From assembly GCF_014982715.1 (NCBI RefSeq), contig NZ_JADCJY010000001.1, forward strand, positions 1,860,001-1,924,000: a stretch of DNA of 64,000 nt, read 5' to 3'. The notes under the pieces are model-generated. The model ran no database searches, was not told the origin of the DNA, and saw only the letters and a program-made list of their open reading frames with translations. How positions within the stretch are numbered: position 1 is the stretch's first letter; each line of letters starts with the position of its first letter. Shown piece by piece: positions 46,016 to 54,756 of this stretch. The DNA comes from Gallalistipes aquisgranensis (lineage in GTDB: Bacteria; Bacteroidota; Bacteroidia; Bacteroidales; Rikenellaceae). The translations under genes and the position numbers were made by a program.

Positions 46016-48214
46016 ATGAGACTACCGAATCATTGCAAAGCCGCCGCCTCGCTGCTGGTCCTCCTGTCGATAGGGGGAACAGGCCGTGCACAGACGGTCG
46101 TGCCTCCCGCCCAAAAGGGGAATACCTCTTTCGTGGTGGTGATCGACAGCGCCTCCTACGTGCACTGCACTCCGCAGGTGGAGAGCTATAAGGCCACACT
46201 CGAAGCGGAAGGCCTGCCCACGTTCGTGGCCTACAAGAACTGGCGTTCGCCCGAAGAGGTGAAGCAGTTGCTGGAGAAGCTCTACCGACAGGAAAAACTG
46301 GAAGGAGCCGTCTTCATCGGCGAAATTCCCGTTCCGATGATCACCAAGGCACAACACCTCACGTCGGCTTTCAAAATGGACGAACGGAGCTATCCGCTGC
46401 GCGACGTGTCGGTACCCTCCGACCGTTTCTACGAGGATTTCGACCTGAAATTCACTCCGCTGGCCGACTCCACGCAGGGGATGCTCTTCTTCTACCGCAT
46501 GGCGCCCGATTCGCCCCAGGCCATCACCTGCGACATATACAGCGGCCGCATCCGTCCCCAGGCTTCGAACGGCGACCCCTACCGGCAGATTGCAGCCTAT
46601 CTGGAAAAAGCGGTCAGAGCCCACAGGGAACGGAACGAGTTCGACCGGTTCGTCTCCTACACGGGGCACGGTTCGTACTCCAACTCGCTGGTGGCCTGGC
46701 GGTCCGAACAGCAACTGATGAACGAACAGTTTCCCGGCATCTTCACCCGCCAACGGGGCATGAAGCTGATGCGCTACTCGATGGCCCCCTACATGAAAGA
46801 CAACGTCATCAAGGAGCTGCGGCGCCCGGACCTGGACATGATGGTCTTCCACGAACACGGGATGCCCGAGCGGCAGTACTTGACCGGAGACCAGGACACC
46901 TACGAACTGGAAGACAACATGGCGCTCGTCAAGGAGACTCTCCGCTCGACGGTGCGCCGGGATGCGGCCCGGGGCGAGAAGGACCCCTTCGCACGGGCCA
47001 AAGCCGAAGCCGACAGGCTCGGAGTCGATTCGTCGTGGTTCCGCGACGCGCTCGACCCGGCGGTGAGGGCGCAGGATTCGCTGACCGACCTGAAACGGGG
47101 CATCGTGCTGGAGGACGTGAACGGTATCCGGCCCAATGCCCGTTTCGTGATCTTCGACGCCTGCTACAACGGGGATTTCCGTGAAAAGGACTATATCGCC
47201 GGAAAATACATCTTCTCCGACGGAATGTGCGTGGCGGCTTTCGCCAACAGCGTGAACGTCCTCCAGGACAAATCGGCGTTCGACCTGCTGGGACTTCTGG
47301 CCTGCGGCACACGGCTGGGCGTATGGGCACGCCACATCAACATCCTCGAATCGCACATCCACGGCGACCCGACCTTCCGGTTCGCCCCCTCGTTCGACGA
47401 GGACATGAATGCGGCATCGCTGCGGACGGACAACGAATTCTGGAAGGAAAAACTCTCCTCCCCGATTCCTGACGTGCAGAACTATGCCTTGATCCGGCTC
47501 TATCTGAACGGCTGTCCGGGCATCTCCGACCTGCTGTACGACACCTTCTGCCGGTCGCCCCACGCCGTGGTCCGCTACAACTGCATGCACCTGCTGGAGG
47601 CCGTCAACGACGACAATTTCCGCAAGGCGCTGATGAAAGCGCCCTCGGACAGTTTCGAATTCATCCGGCGCATCGGATGCCACCGCATGGGGCTGTGCGG
47701 CGACGAACAGTTCATCCCTGTGCTGATCGAAGCCTATATCAACGACCAGAATTCGGCCCGGGTGATCTTCAACATCGAACAGTCACTGCTCTGTTTCGAC
47801 AAGGACAAGGTACTGAAAGCCATCGACGAACGCTTCGAAAAGGCCGATTTCTGCGACGCGCCCAAATACCGGGCCGCACTGACGAAACTCGTCAGTGCGA
47901 ATCCCTCGCAGAGCAGTCTGGAGACGATCACCGACCACAGCCAGAAAGACCGCTGGCGGAAGTTCTACATCACGTTCCTCAAGAACCGCCCCTACCACCA
48001 GATCATTCCGCAGGTGCTGGCCGAGCTCGAAGACGAATCGAACAGCGACTTCATCCGCGTGCACCTGGCCGAGGCGCTGGCATGGTTCACCCTCTCCAAC
48101 CAGCGGGAGGAGATCGCCGCCGCCTGCCGCCGGGTACTCGACAGCGGCAAATGTTCGCCCGAACTGAAACAGGAGCTGACCCGGGCCTGCTCCCGGCTCC
48201 AACCGGTCAAATAA
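46016..48214 (+). CDS. Gingipain-like (clan CD) cysteine peptidase candidate with HEAT-like C-terminus, copy A
   Basis: Exported protein of 732 residues; signal peptide to Ala25, Gln26 first. The N-terminal half reads like a peptidase C25 fold: SFVVVIDSASY strand, GAVFIGEIPVPM, then YTGHGS (His218, close to the gingipain catalytic His block), FHEHG (His281) and FDACYNGDF (Cys383), similar to the gingipain Cys motif. Family-wide marks are AQHLTSAFKMD, SDRFYEDFDLKF and HGDPTFRF. From about residue 470 it is all helical, with HEAT-like repeats. It is the first of three tandem paralogues. No T9SS sorting tail is seen. Catalysis and fold are inferred from motifs, not proven. Confidence 0.72.
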   Translation: MRLPNHCKAAASLLVLLSIGGTGRAQTVVPPAQKGNTSFVVVIDSASYVHCTPQVESYKATLEAEGLPTFVAYKNWRSPEEVKQLLEKLYRQEKLEGAVFIGEIPVPMITKAQHLTSAFKMDERSYPLRDVSVPSDRFYEDFDLKFTPLADSTQGMLFFYRMAPDSPQAITCDIYSGRIRPQASNGDPYRQIAAYLEKAVRAHRERNEFDRFVSYTGHGSYSNSLVAWRSEQQLMNEQFPGIFTRQRGMKLMRYSMAPYMKDNVIKELRRPDLDMMVFHEHGMPERQYLTGDQDTYELEDNMALVKETLRSTVRRDAARGEKDPFARAKAEADRLGVDSSWFRDALDPAVRAQDSLTDLKRGIVLEDVNGIRPNARFVIFDACYNGDFREKDYIAGKYIFSDGMCVAAFANSVNVLQDKSAFDLLGLLACGTRLGVWARHINILESHIHGDPTFRFAPSFDEDMNAASLRTDNEFWKEKLSSPIPDVQNYALIRLYLNGCPGISDLLYDTFCRSPHAVVRYNCMHLLEAVNDDNFRKALMKAPSDSFEFIRRIGCHRMGLCGDEQFIPVLIEAYINDQNSARVIFNIEQSLLCFDKDKVLKAIDERFEKADFCDAPKYRAALTKLVSANPSQSSLETITDHSQKDRWRKFYITFLKNRPYHQIIPQVLAELEDESNSDFIRVHLAEALAWFTLSNQREEIAAACRRVLDSGKCSPELKQELTRACSRLQPVK

Positions 48215-48229
48215 TCCCCAGAAACGAAG

Positions 48230-50470
48230 ATGCACATGAAAAACATACTGCGAATCGCGCTGGCCGCCGCACTCCCGCTGGCCGTATACGCGCAAGAGGT
48301 GAAGATCGAGAAACCGGCCTCCAGACAGGCCACCTCGTTCGCCATCGTGATCGACGACAAAACCTATGAAAAATGCGCCGAAGAGGTGAACCTCTACCGC
48401 CGGGCACTGGAAAAGGACGGGCTCTCGACCTGGGTGCTGAGCGCCCGGTGGGAAAATCCCGGACAACTGCGCGGAGAGCTGGAGAAACTGTACGGGAAGC
48501 AGCCGAACCTAGAGGGGATCGTGCTGATCGGCGACATTCCGGTGGTGCTCGTGCGTAATGCCCAGCACATGACCACCGCCTTCAAGATGGACGAAGAGCG
48601 GTTTCCGAAAGAGGACGCCTCGGTCACATCCGACCGTTTCTACGACGACCTGCACCTGAAATTCGACTATCTGGAGCAGGACACGGTGAATCCGCGCCAC
48701 TTCTATTACAAGCTCGCGGACGACAGTCCCCAGCGGCTGAACCCGACCTACTATTCGGGCCGGATCATGTATCCGCCCAAGAAAGGAGGCGACCCCTACG
48801 CAGCGATCGGCAAGTTCCTGCGCAAGGCCGTGGCGGAAAAGGAGCGGACGAAACAGATCGACCACATCGTGACCTTCGCCGGAGACGCCTACAATTCGGA
48901 CTGTCTGAACGTATGGCTCGACGAGAAGCTGGCGGTCAACGAGAATTTCCCGCTGACGGGCAGGGATCACCTGTCGGCCATGCACCTCAATTTCCGGATG
49001 GACGAATTCATGAAATTCCGCCTCTTCGACCAGTTGCAGCGGGACGAACTGGACGTGATGCTTTTCAACGAGCACGGGTCGATCCATCTGCAGCACATCA
49101 ACGGGAACACTCCGGGCAACTCGACGGAGAACCGCATGAAACTGATCAAATCGGAAGTGGACTACTACGTGGGCCGGGAAGCCGATAAGGAGGAGGGCGA
49201 TCCGGAAGGAGCTAAACAGCACTTCATGAAAGAGCTGGGACTGCTGCCCTCGTTCTTCGAAGAGCCGAAGAAGGAAGATGCGGGGAAAGCCGCCGAAGCA
49301 CCGGTCGAAACGGTTCCCGGACTGAGCGCCAACCACCGGGACAACATCACCATCACGCTGGACGACCTGGAGAAGGTGAAGACGATGCCCCGTTTCGTCA
49401 TGTTCAACGCCTGCTACAACGGATCGTTCCAACGGCCGGGCTGCATAGCGGCCTACTACATTTTCAACGACGGGCGCACGGTGGCCACACAGGGCAACAC
49501 GGTAAACGTTCTGCAGGACCGCTGGACCTACGAAATGGTGGGGCTGCTCTCGCACGGAGTGCGTGTAGGACAGTACAACCGGCTGATCGCCACGTTGGAA
49601 GGGCACATCGTGGGAGACCCGACCTTCCGGTTCAAGCCCGTGGAACCGAACACGCTGAGTTCCGACATGACGGCTCTCCGCGGCAAAACGAAGGTATGGG
49701 AGCGTTACCTGGGTTCGGACTATGCCGACATCCGTTCGGTGGCGCTTCGCACGATGGCGGACGGCAAAAAACCGATGCCGTCGGCCCGCCTGCTGGAGAT
49801 CATGAAAGAGTGTCCGTTTGCCACCACGCGCATGGAGTGTCTGAAACTGCTGAGCCGGTACGACAATGCCGACTTCATCGAAGCCATCCGGCTGGGACTG
49901 CGCGATCCTTACGAACTGATCCGGCGCAATGCGGCCAACTATGCCTGGATGACGGGCGATCCGTCGCTGATTCCAGATATCGTGGACGTGTACCTGAACG
50001 ACCCCGAATCGCAGCGGGTGGCCTACACGCTCGAAAAAGCGATGGCCCTGCTGCCTTCGGACCAGGTGACGGAGGCCATGAACCGCGCGGTGGACCGCTC
50101 GCTGTGGCCCGACAAGGAGGCCAAACGCAAGGAGATGGCCGACATGATCGCCTCGTCGGCCGGCGTGAAGGAGAAATGCGTGGCCCGGATCATGGACCGC
50201 AAGGCAAAGGAGGAGGCCCGGAAAATGGCGATCCGCACGGTACGCAACTACACCTACCACGAATATGCGGACGACTTTCTGAAGTTCGTAGCCGACCGGG
50301 AGAACAGCACCCGGCTGCGGGTCATCATGGCCGAGGCTCTGGGCTGGTTCACCCATTCGAGGAAAGCACCCGACATCGTCGAGGGCTGCCGCAGAATACT
50401 CGCCGAGGAGAAGGACATGGCCCCCGAACTGCGGGGCGAACTGACGCAGACGATCATCCGCCTGCAATAA
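48230..50470 (+). CDS. Gingipain-like (clan CD) cysteine peptidase candidate with HEAT-like C-terminus, copy B
   Basis: Paralogue of the preceding gene, 746 residues, 15 bases after it; Met3 (48236) is an alternative start. Signal peptide to Ala21, Gln22 first. Shared blocks: SFAIVIDDKTY, GIVLIGDIPVVL, AQHMTTAFKMD, SDRFYDDLHLKF, FNEHG (His282), FNACYNGSF (Cys395), NTVNVLQDRW and VGDPTFRF. The first His motif of copies A and C is FAGDAYNS here, with Asp219 in place of His. An extra Lys/Glu-rich stretch (about 300-370) precedes the Cys motif. The C-terminus from about 480 is HEAT-like, including LIRRNAANYAWMTGDPSLIPDIVDVYLND. Either His282 is the catalytic one in the whole family or this copy has changed activity. 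Confidence 0.72.
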   Translation: MHMKNILRIALAAALPLAVYAQEVKIEKPASRQATSFAIVIDDKTYEKCAEEVNLYRRALEKDGLSTWVLSARWENPGQLRGELEKLYGKQPNLEGIVLIGDIPVVLVRNAQHMTTAFKMDEERFPKEDASVTSDRFYDDLHLKFDYLEQDTVNPRHFYYKLADDSPQRLNPTYYSGRIMYPPKKGGDPYAAIGKFLRKAVAEKERTKQIDHIVTFAGDAYNSDCLNVWLDEKLAVNENFPLTGRDHLSAMHLNFRMDEFMKFRLFDQLQRDELDVMLFNEHGSIHLQHINGNTPGNSTENRMKLIKSEVDYYVGREADKEEGDPEGAKQHFMKELGLLPSFFEEPKKEDAGKAAEAPVETVPGLSANHRDNITITLDDLEKVKTMPRFVMFNACYNGSFQRPGCIAAYYIFNDGRTVATQGNTVNVLQDRWTYEMVGLLSHGVRVGQYNRLIATLEGHIVGDPTFRFKPVEPNTLSSDMTALRGKTKVWERYLGSDYADIRSVALRTMADGKKPMPSARLLEIMKECPFATTRMECLKLLSRYDNADFIEAIRLGLRDPYELIRRNAANYAWMTGDPSLIPDIVDVYLNDPESQRVAYTLEKAMALLPSDQVTEAMNRAVDRSLWPDKEAKRKEMADMIASSAGVKEKCVARIMDRKAKEEARKMAIRTVRNYTYHEYADDFLKFVADRENSTRLRVIMAEALGWFTHSRKAPDIVEGCRRILAEEKDMAPELRGELTQTIIRLQ

Positions 50471-50480
50471 ACCGATGACG

Positions 50481-50520
50481 GACGGCCGGCGGTTCCTTCC
50501 GGAATTCCGGCCGCCCTCTT
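50481..50520 (+). other. Hairpin between copies B and C
   Basis: CGGCCGG (50483-50489) pairs with CCGGCCG (50507-50513), and a 12-base palindrome (50499-50510) lies inside; CTCTTTC follows. It may be a partial terminator or a processing element reducing copy C. Confidence 0.4.
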
Positions 50521-50541
50521 TCACTCAAACGAACAGGAACC

Positions 50542-52728
50542 ATGAAGAGAAGAAATCTGTTGCCCGCCCTGCTGCTCGTCCCGCTGCTGACGAGAGCCGA
50601 AATCCGGGAAATCGCCCCCACGGTGAAGACGCCCACCTCGTTCGCCATCGTGGTGGACCGCACCAGCTACGAAAAGAGCCGGGAGGCGGTGGAAGCCTAC
50701 CGCGACGCGGTGGAACGCGACCGGCTGGCCACCTGGATACTCGTCACGGACGGCGATGCCCCGGAAGCCATACGGGAGAGGATCATCGCACTCGCCGGGG
50801 GAAAAATGCCGCTGGAAGGCATCGTTCTGGTGGGCGACATTCCGATCCCCATGCTGAGGGACGCCCAGCATCTCACCTCGGCTTTCAAAATGGACCAGAG
50901 CCGGGACTGGCAGGAGTCGTCCGTCCCTTCGGACCGTTATTACGACGACTTCGACCTGAAATTCGACTTCATCAGACGGGATTCGGTAAAGCCCCTCTAC
51001 TACTATTACACCATGAACCCCTCCTCGGCCCAGCATATCGACTCGGACATCTACTCGGCCCGTATCAAGGCGCCCGAACGGGAAGGAACGGACAAGTACG
51101 CGCTGCTGGACCGTTTCCTGCGCAAGGTGGTGGCCGAGAAGGGCGAAAACAATCCGGTGGACAGCCTCTTCATGTTCCGGGGCCACGGCTACAATTCGGA
51201 CGATCCCAATGCGTGGGCCGACGAACAGCGGGCGCTGCGGGAACAGTTTCCGGCCCTGTTCGGTTACGGGGGCCGGGCACGGTTCACCGACTACGACGTC
51301 TTCTTTCCGATGAAAGAGCGCATCCTGGAGGAGATCCAGCGGCCGGGCACGGACATCGTGCTGGGGCATCACCACGGCGGAGAGCAGACGCAGTACATCA
51401 GCGGCAGCGAACCCGCCTTATGGATCGACGACCACGTGGAACAGATACGGAGAGGCCTGCGGGCCATCATGAAACGCTCGAAGGACAAAGCGAAGACCCG
51501 GGCCGAATGGCAGGAGAAATGGGGTTTTCCCGATGCGTGGTTCGCCACGAACGACTCTCTGAGCCGGGCCGATTCGCTCCGGGCCCTCACGCTCAATATC
51601 GAGACGGAAGACATCTACCGCTGCCGTCCGGCCACACGGTTCATCATGCACGATGCGTGCAGCAACGGTTCGTTCCACTGGGACGACTACGTGGCCGGAG
51701 CCTATCTCTTCACGGAAGGGAGGACGGTGGCCGCCCAGGGATGCTCGGTCAACTCCCTCCAGGACAAATGGCCGGATGAATTTCTCGGGCTCTTCGCGGC
51801 CGGTATCCGGATCGGACAATGGGGCCGCCATGTCCACTATCTGGAGACCCATCTGTTCGGCGACCCGACCTACCGTTTCGCCAATACGGCGGCTCCTTCG
51901 GTAGACATCAACGAAGCCCTCACGGTCAGGCGGGGCGACAACCGCCTATGGCGGAAACTGGCCGACCACACCTCGGCCGACGTGCAGGCCATGGCGCTCC
52001 GCCGCCTCAGCGAGAACGGATACACGGGCGTGAGGGAGCTGCTGAAGGAACGGCTCGCCGCCTCGCCCTACGGCGTGGTGCGCATGGAAGCCTTCCGGCT
52101 GTTGCAGCGGCGGGGCGGAACGGATGTACGGGATGCCGTGGAAGCGGGACTGAACGACAACTACGAACTGGTACGCCGTTTCAGCATGAAGGAAATCGGC
52201 GAATGCGGCGACGACGCACTGATTCCGCTGCTGGTGCGTGCCATGCAGGAGGAGATGCTCTCTCCCCGCACGGAGTTTTACAGCCGGGACGCGCTCACCC
52301 TGTTCGACCCGGCAAAGGTGAAGGCCGAAATCGAACGGCAGTTCGACGGCAAGGAGCGGATATGGCCTGCGACGACGGCCAGGAAGCAGGAACTGCTGGA
52401 TTGGATCGACCGGACGGAAGAGTACGTCAGAGAGAACCTCACGACGCTCGAAGACACCACGAAATCCGACAAGAAACGGTCCTGGAGCGTCTTCATGCTG
52501 CGGAACAACCACTACCACCGCTACGTTCCCCGCTACGTGGCCTTCGCGCTGGACGGCACCCAGCCGGAAACGCTGCGCAGGGACATGGTCGAAGCGCTCG
52601 GCTGGTTCACCGATTCGTACCGCAAGGGGATGATCGTGGAGATGTGCGACAGGCTGATCGCCGCAGGACAGCCGTCGTCCGTCGCGGACGAAGCCCGCAA
52701 GACGAAAGCGCGGCTGACAGGCAAGTAG
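50542..52728 (+). CDS. Gingipain-like (clan CD) cysteine peptidase candidate with HEAT-like C-terminus, copy C
   Basis: Third tandem paralogue, 728 residues. A signal peptide ends TRA with Glu next, not Gln as in A and B. Shared blocks: SFAIVVDRTSY, GIVLVGDIPIPM, AQHLTSAFKMD, SDRYYDDFDLKF, FRGHGYNS (His215), LGHHHGG (His278), MHDACSNGSF (Cys373), CSVNSLQDKW and FGDPTYRF. From about 460 the protein is helical with HEAT-like units such as ADVQAMALRRLSENGYTGVRELLKERL and NDNYELVRRFSMKEIGECGDDALIPLLVRAM. It lies 71 bases after copy B; a strong terminator follows. The retained His and Cys suggest an active enzyme, but substrate and location are unknown. Confidence 0.72.
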   Translation: MKRRNLLPALLLVPLLTRAEIREIAPTVKTPTSFAIVVDRTSYEKSREAVEAYRDAVERDRLATWILVTDGDAPEAIRERIIALAGGKMPLEGIVLVGDIPIPMLRDAQHLTSAFKMDQSRDWQESSVPSDRYYDDFDLKFDFIRRDSVKPLYYYYTMNPSSAQHIDSDIYSARIKAPEREGTDKYALLDRFLRKVVAEKGENNPVDSLFMFRGHGYNSDDPNAWADEQRALREQFPALFGYGGRARFTDYDVFFPMKERILEEIQRPGTDIVLGHHHGGEQTQYISGSEPALWIDDHVEQIRRGLRAIMKRSKDKAKTRAEWQEKWGFPDAWFATNDSLSRADSLRALTLNIETEDIYRCRPATRFIMHDACSNGSFHWDDYVAGAYLFTEGRTVAAQGCSVNSLQDKWPDEFLGLFAAGIRIGQWGRHVHYLETHLFGDPTYRFANTAAPSVDINEALTVRRGDNRLWRKLADHTSADVQAMALRRLSENGYTGVRELLKERLAASPYGVVRMEAFRLLQRRGGTDVRDAVEAGLNDNYELVRRFSMKEIGECGDDALIPLLVRAMQEEMLSPRTEFYSRDALTLFDPAKVKAEIERQFDGKERIWPATTARKQELLDWIDRTEEYVRENLTTLEDTTKSDKKRSWSVFMLRNNHYHRYVPRYVAFALDGTQPETLRRDMVEALGWFTDSYRKGMIVEMCDRLIAAGQPSSVADEARKTKARLTGK

Positions 52729-52753
52729 ATTTCCCTCCCGCACGACGACACAA

Positions 52754-52783
52754 GGAAGGCGGCCCGGATTCGGGCCGCCTTCC
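52754..52783. terminator. Bidirectional terminator between copy C and dps
   Basis: Perfect 13-bp G/C-rich stem (52754-52766 with 52771-52783), 4-base loop, between two convergent genes. No clear U-run on either side, but stem strength and position fit termination from both. Confidence 0.7.
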
Positions 52784-52825
52784 GGCATTACTGCCAATAT
52801 TCACCTAACTATTTCGAAACTGTCA

Positions 52826-53311
52826 TTACTCGGCCGGTTTGGAGGCATAGGCGGTGAGCATCCACACCAGTTTCTCCTGTTCGCGGAGGTAGTCGCTCAT
52901 CTGTGCCACCGTACCTTCGTCTTCGGCCTCGGAAGCCAGCGCCAGCAGCTTGCGTTCCTCGGCAATCAGATAAGCGTAGGTCTCGAGCACGTTTTTCAGC
53001 GCCTCCGGACCGCAGTTCACACCGGCCACCTCCTTCAGTCCGGCTTCGCCGAGGTATTTGCTGTACCGGTTTTCGGGCACGCCGCCCAGAGTGAGAATCC
53101 GCTCGGCGATCTCGTCCACCTTTTCGGCGGCATCGTTATAGAGCTCTTCGAATTTGGCGTGCAGGACGAAGAAATCGGGGCCCTGTATGTTCCAGTGGAA
53201 ACCGCGCAGGTTGCCGTAAAAAATCTGATAGTCGGCCAACAGCCTCTTGAGGGAAGATACCACGCTTCTTGTTTTCGGTTCGTTCAGTCCGATAAAATCC
53301 AGTGTTTTCAT
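52826..53311 (-). CDS. dps: Dps-family ferritin-like DNA-protecting protein
   Basis: Dodecameric mini-ferritin that oxidises and stores iron with peroxide and can shield DNA in oxidative stress or stationary phase. 161 residues, a normal length. Ferroxidase-site residues are in the usual pattern: GFHWNIQGPDFFVLHAKFEELYNDAAEKVDEIAERI (one His in FHW; His-Asp-Glu in the following helix). A full consensus promoter lies about 48 bases upstream, so it is a single-gene unit. No OxyR or Fur-type operator could be identified by eye. Confidence 0.95.
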   Translation of the reverse strand: MKTLDFIGLNEPKTRSVVSSLKRLLADYQIFYGNLRGFHWNIQGPDFFVLHAKFEELYNDAAEKVDEIAERILTLGGVPENRYSKYLGEAGLKEVAGVNCGPEALKNVLETYAYLIAEERKLLALASEAEDEGTVAQMSDYLREQEKLVWMLTAYASKPAE

Positions 53312-53358
53312 AATCGTAATTTTTTATTGTTATTGTTTTTCATTTCCTTTCGATGAGA

Positions 53359-53389
53359 CAAAGATAGGGCAAGGAAATTCATAAATCAA
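53359..53389 (-). promoter_or_regulatory. Promoter of dps
   Basis: On the minus strand: TTG (53389-53387), 20 bases, TATCTTTG (53366-53359), full consensus. It sits in a very A/T-rich stretch; leader of about 40 bases. Confidence 0.8.
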
Positions 53390-53463
53390 ATAAATATACT
53401 ATATACGCAAATAGACATAAACTATATACATTCCGGCAACGGCGCTTCTCTGCCGGATGGGGA

Positions 53464-54756
53464 CTACCGTCCCGTCACACGCATATATCGGGCCAGAGAC
53501 ATGCGGTAGGCGGCACAGGCCGACGTGAGGTTGTCACGGCTTTGGGTATAGAGCGTCTCGGCATCGAGCAGGTCGGTGAGCGAAACCGTACCGGCTTCGT
53601 AAAAACGCCGGTTCTGCCGCAGGTTTTCGGTGGCCGAAGCGACCGAACGCCGCATGAGCAGAATTTGGGCATAGGCTTCCTGCACGCCGCTCCAGGTCTG
53701 TTCGATCTCGACCGCAAGCATTTCGCGGGCCTCCTCCCGATCGTTTTCGGCCTGCCGTTCCTCGATCCGGGCCTTTTTCAGGGCATGGGAACCGCCCCAC
53801 CAGTCGGAAATGGGAACCGATACCGAAGCGAACACCATCCCGTCGTCGACCCCCTTGTTCATCACGTTGTAATAGAGGTACCCGGCCCCGATCCCGACCG
53901 TAGGCAGCAACTTGCCGCGCTCCATCCGCGTACGGTATCTCTGCGCTTCGACCCCCTTCTCCGCCAACCGGTACTCGGCCCGGCGGTCGAGGGCCTCTTC
54001 GAGGGAGACATAATGGACCGAGGGCTCCTCGGGACGGTCGAACCCCGAAGCGGAGAGATCGAGCGTATGCCAGTCCGCACCGATATACTGGGCCAGCAGC
54101 ATCTTCGACACCTTCAGCCCGTTCTCGACCTTCAGCCGGTTGGAAGCCACCTCCTGACGGCGGAGTTCGACACGCAGCAGGTCGTTGACCGTCACGAGAC
54201 CCGCCCGGACCGACAGTTCCACCTGACGGTGTATCTCGTCCAGCTGGCGTTCCACGGCCGCGATGGTGGTAAGGTTCTCACGGAGCGAAACGATCTGCCA
54301 GAAATAGGCTTCGGTCTGCTCGCGCACCTCCGCTTCGGTACGCTGCACCTGCAGACGGCCGACCTCCTCGCCCAGGCGGGCGAGTTTATGTCCGTTCACG
54401 ATCTTCAGCCCAGCGAAAAGGGGCTGTACGGCGGTCACCGAACCCAATATGCCGCGTTTCACCAGCGACAGCGGCATGGGAATCGTACCCATTTGCGGAA
54501 GGGTCACGCTGAAATCGGCCTGCACGAGTCCCCGCTGGGCCTGGAACACGCCTCCCGAAGCGGAAACCTGCGGGAAATAGCGGGTGAAGGCCCCGCGCCG
54601 CGTCCGGACCGCGGCCTCGAGATCGAGACGGCTGTTGCGGAGCGTGCGGTTGTGTTCCAGCGCGGCTTCGCGGCACTCCTCGAGGGTAAGCGTCTGGGCT
54701 CCGGCCGAAAGGACGGTCCCGCACAGGAAAAGGGAGATAAGAAGGTTCGTTTTCAT
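53464..54756 (-). CDS. TolC-family outer-membrane efflux protein
   Basis: Outer-membrane channel of a tripartite pump, about 430 residues. The signal peptide ends AGA before Gln; the mature start TLTLEECREAALEHNRTLRNSRLDLEAA is the typical OEP opening. Two OEP repeats with long alpha-helices follow, and the second ends in GTVSLTDLLDAETLYTQSRDNLTSACAAYRMSLARYMRVTG. The ATG (54756-54754) shares one base with the stop of the RND gene, so translation is coupled. Last gene of the HlyD-RND-TolC operon. Confidence 0.95.
   Translation of the reverse strand: MKTNLLISLFLCGTVLSAGAQTLTLEECREAALEHNRTLRNSRLDLEAAVRTRRGAFTRYFPQVSASGGVFQAQRGLVQADFSVTLPQMGTIPMPLSLVKRGILGSVTAVQPLFAGLKIVNGHKLARLGEEVGRLQVQRTEAEVREQTEAYFWQIVSLRENLTTIAAVERQLDEIHRQVELSVRAGLVTVNDLLRVELRRQEVASNRLKVENGLKVSKMLLAQYIGADWHTLDLSASGFDRPEEPSVHYVSLEEALDRRAEYRLAEKGVEAQRYRTRMERGKLLPTVGIGAGYLYYNVMNKGVDDGMVFASVSVPISDWWGGSHALKKARIEERQAENDREEAREMLAVEIEQTWSGVQEAYAQILLMRRSVASATENLRQNRRFYEAGTVSLTDLLDAETLYTQSRDNLTSACAAYRMSLARYMRVTGR

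Noticed and set aside
48000-52728. Type IX secretion C-terminal sorting domain on the protease-like proteins
   Set aside because: Their C-termini are helical HEAT-like sequence ending in short charged tails; no beta-sandwich sorting domain is seen.
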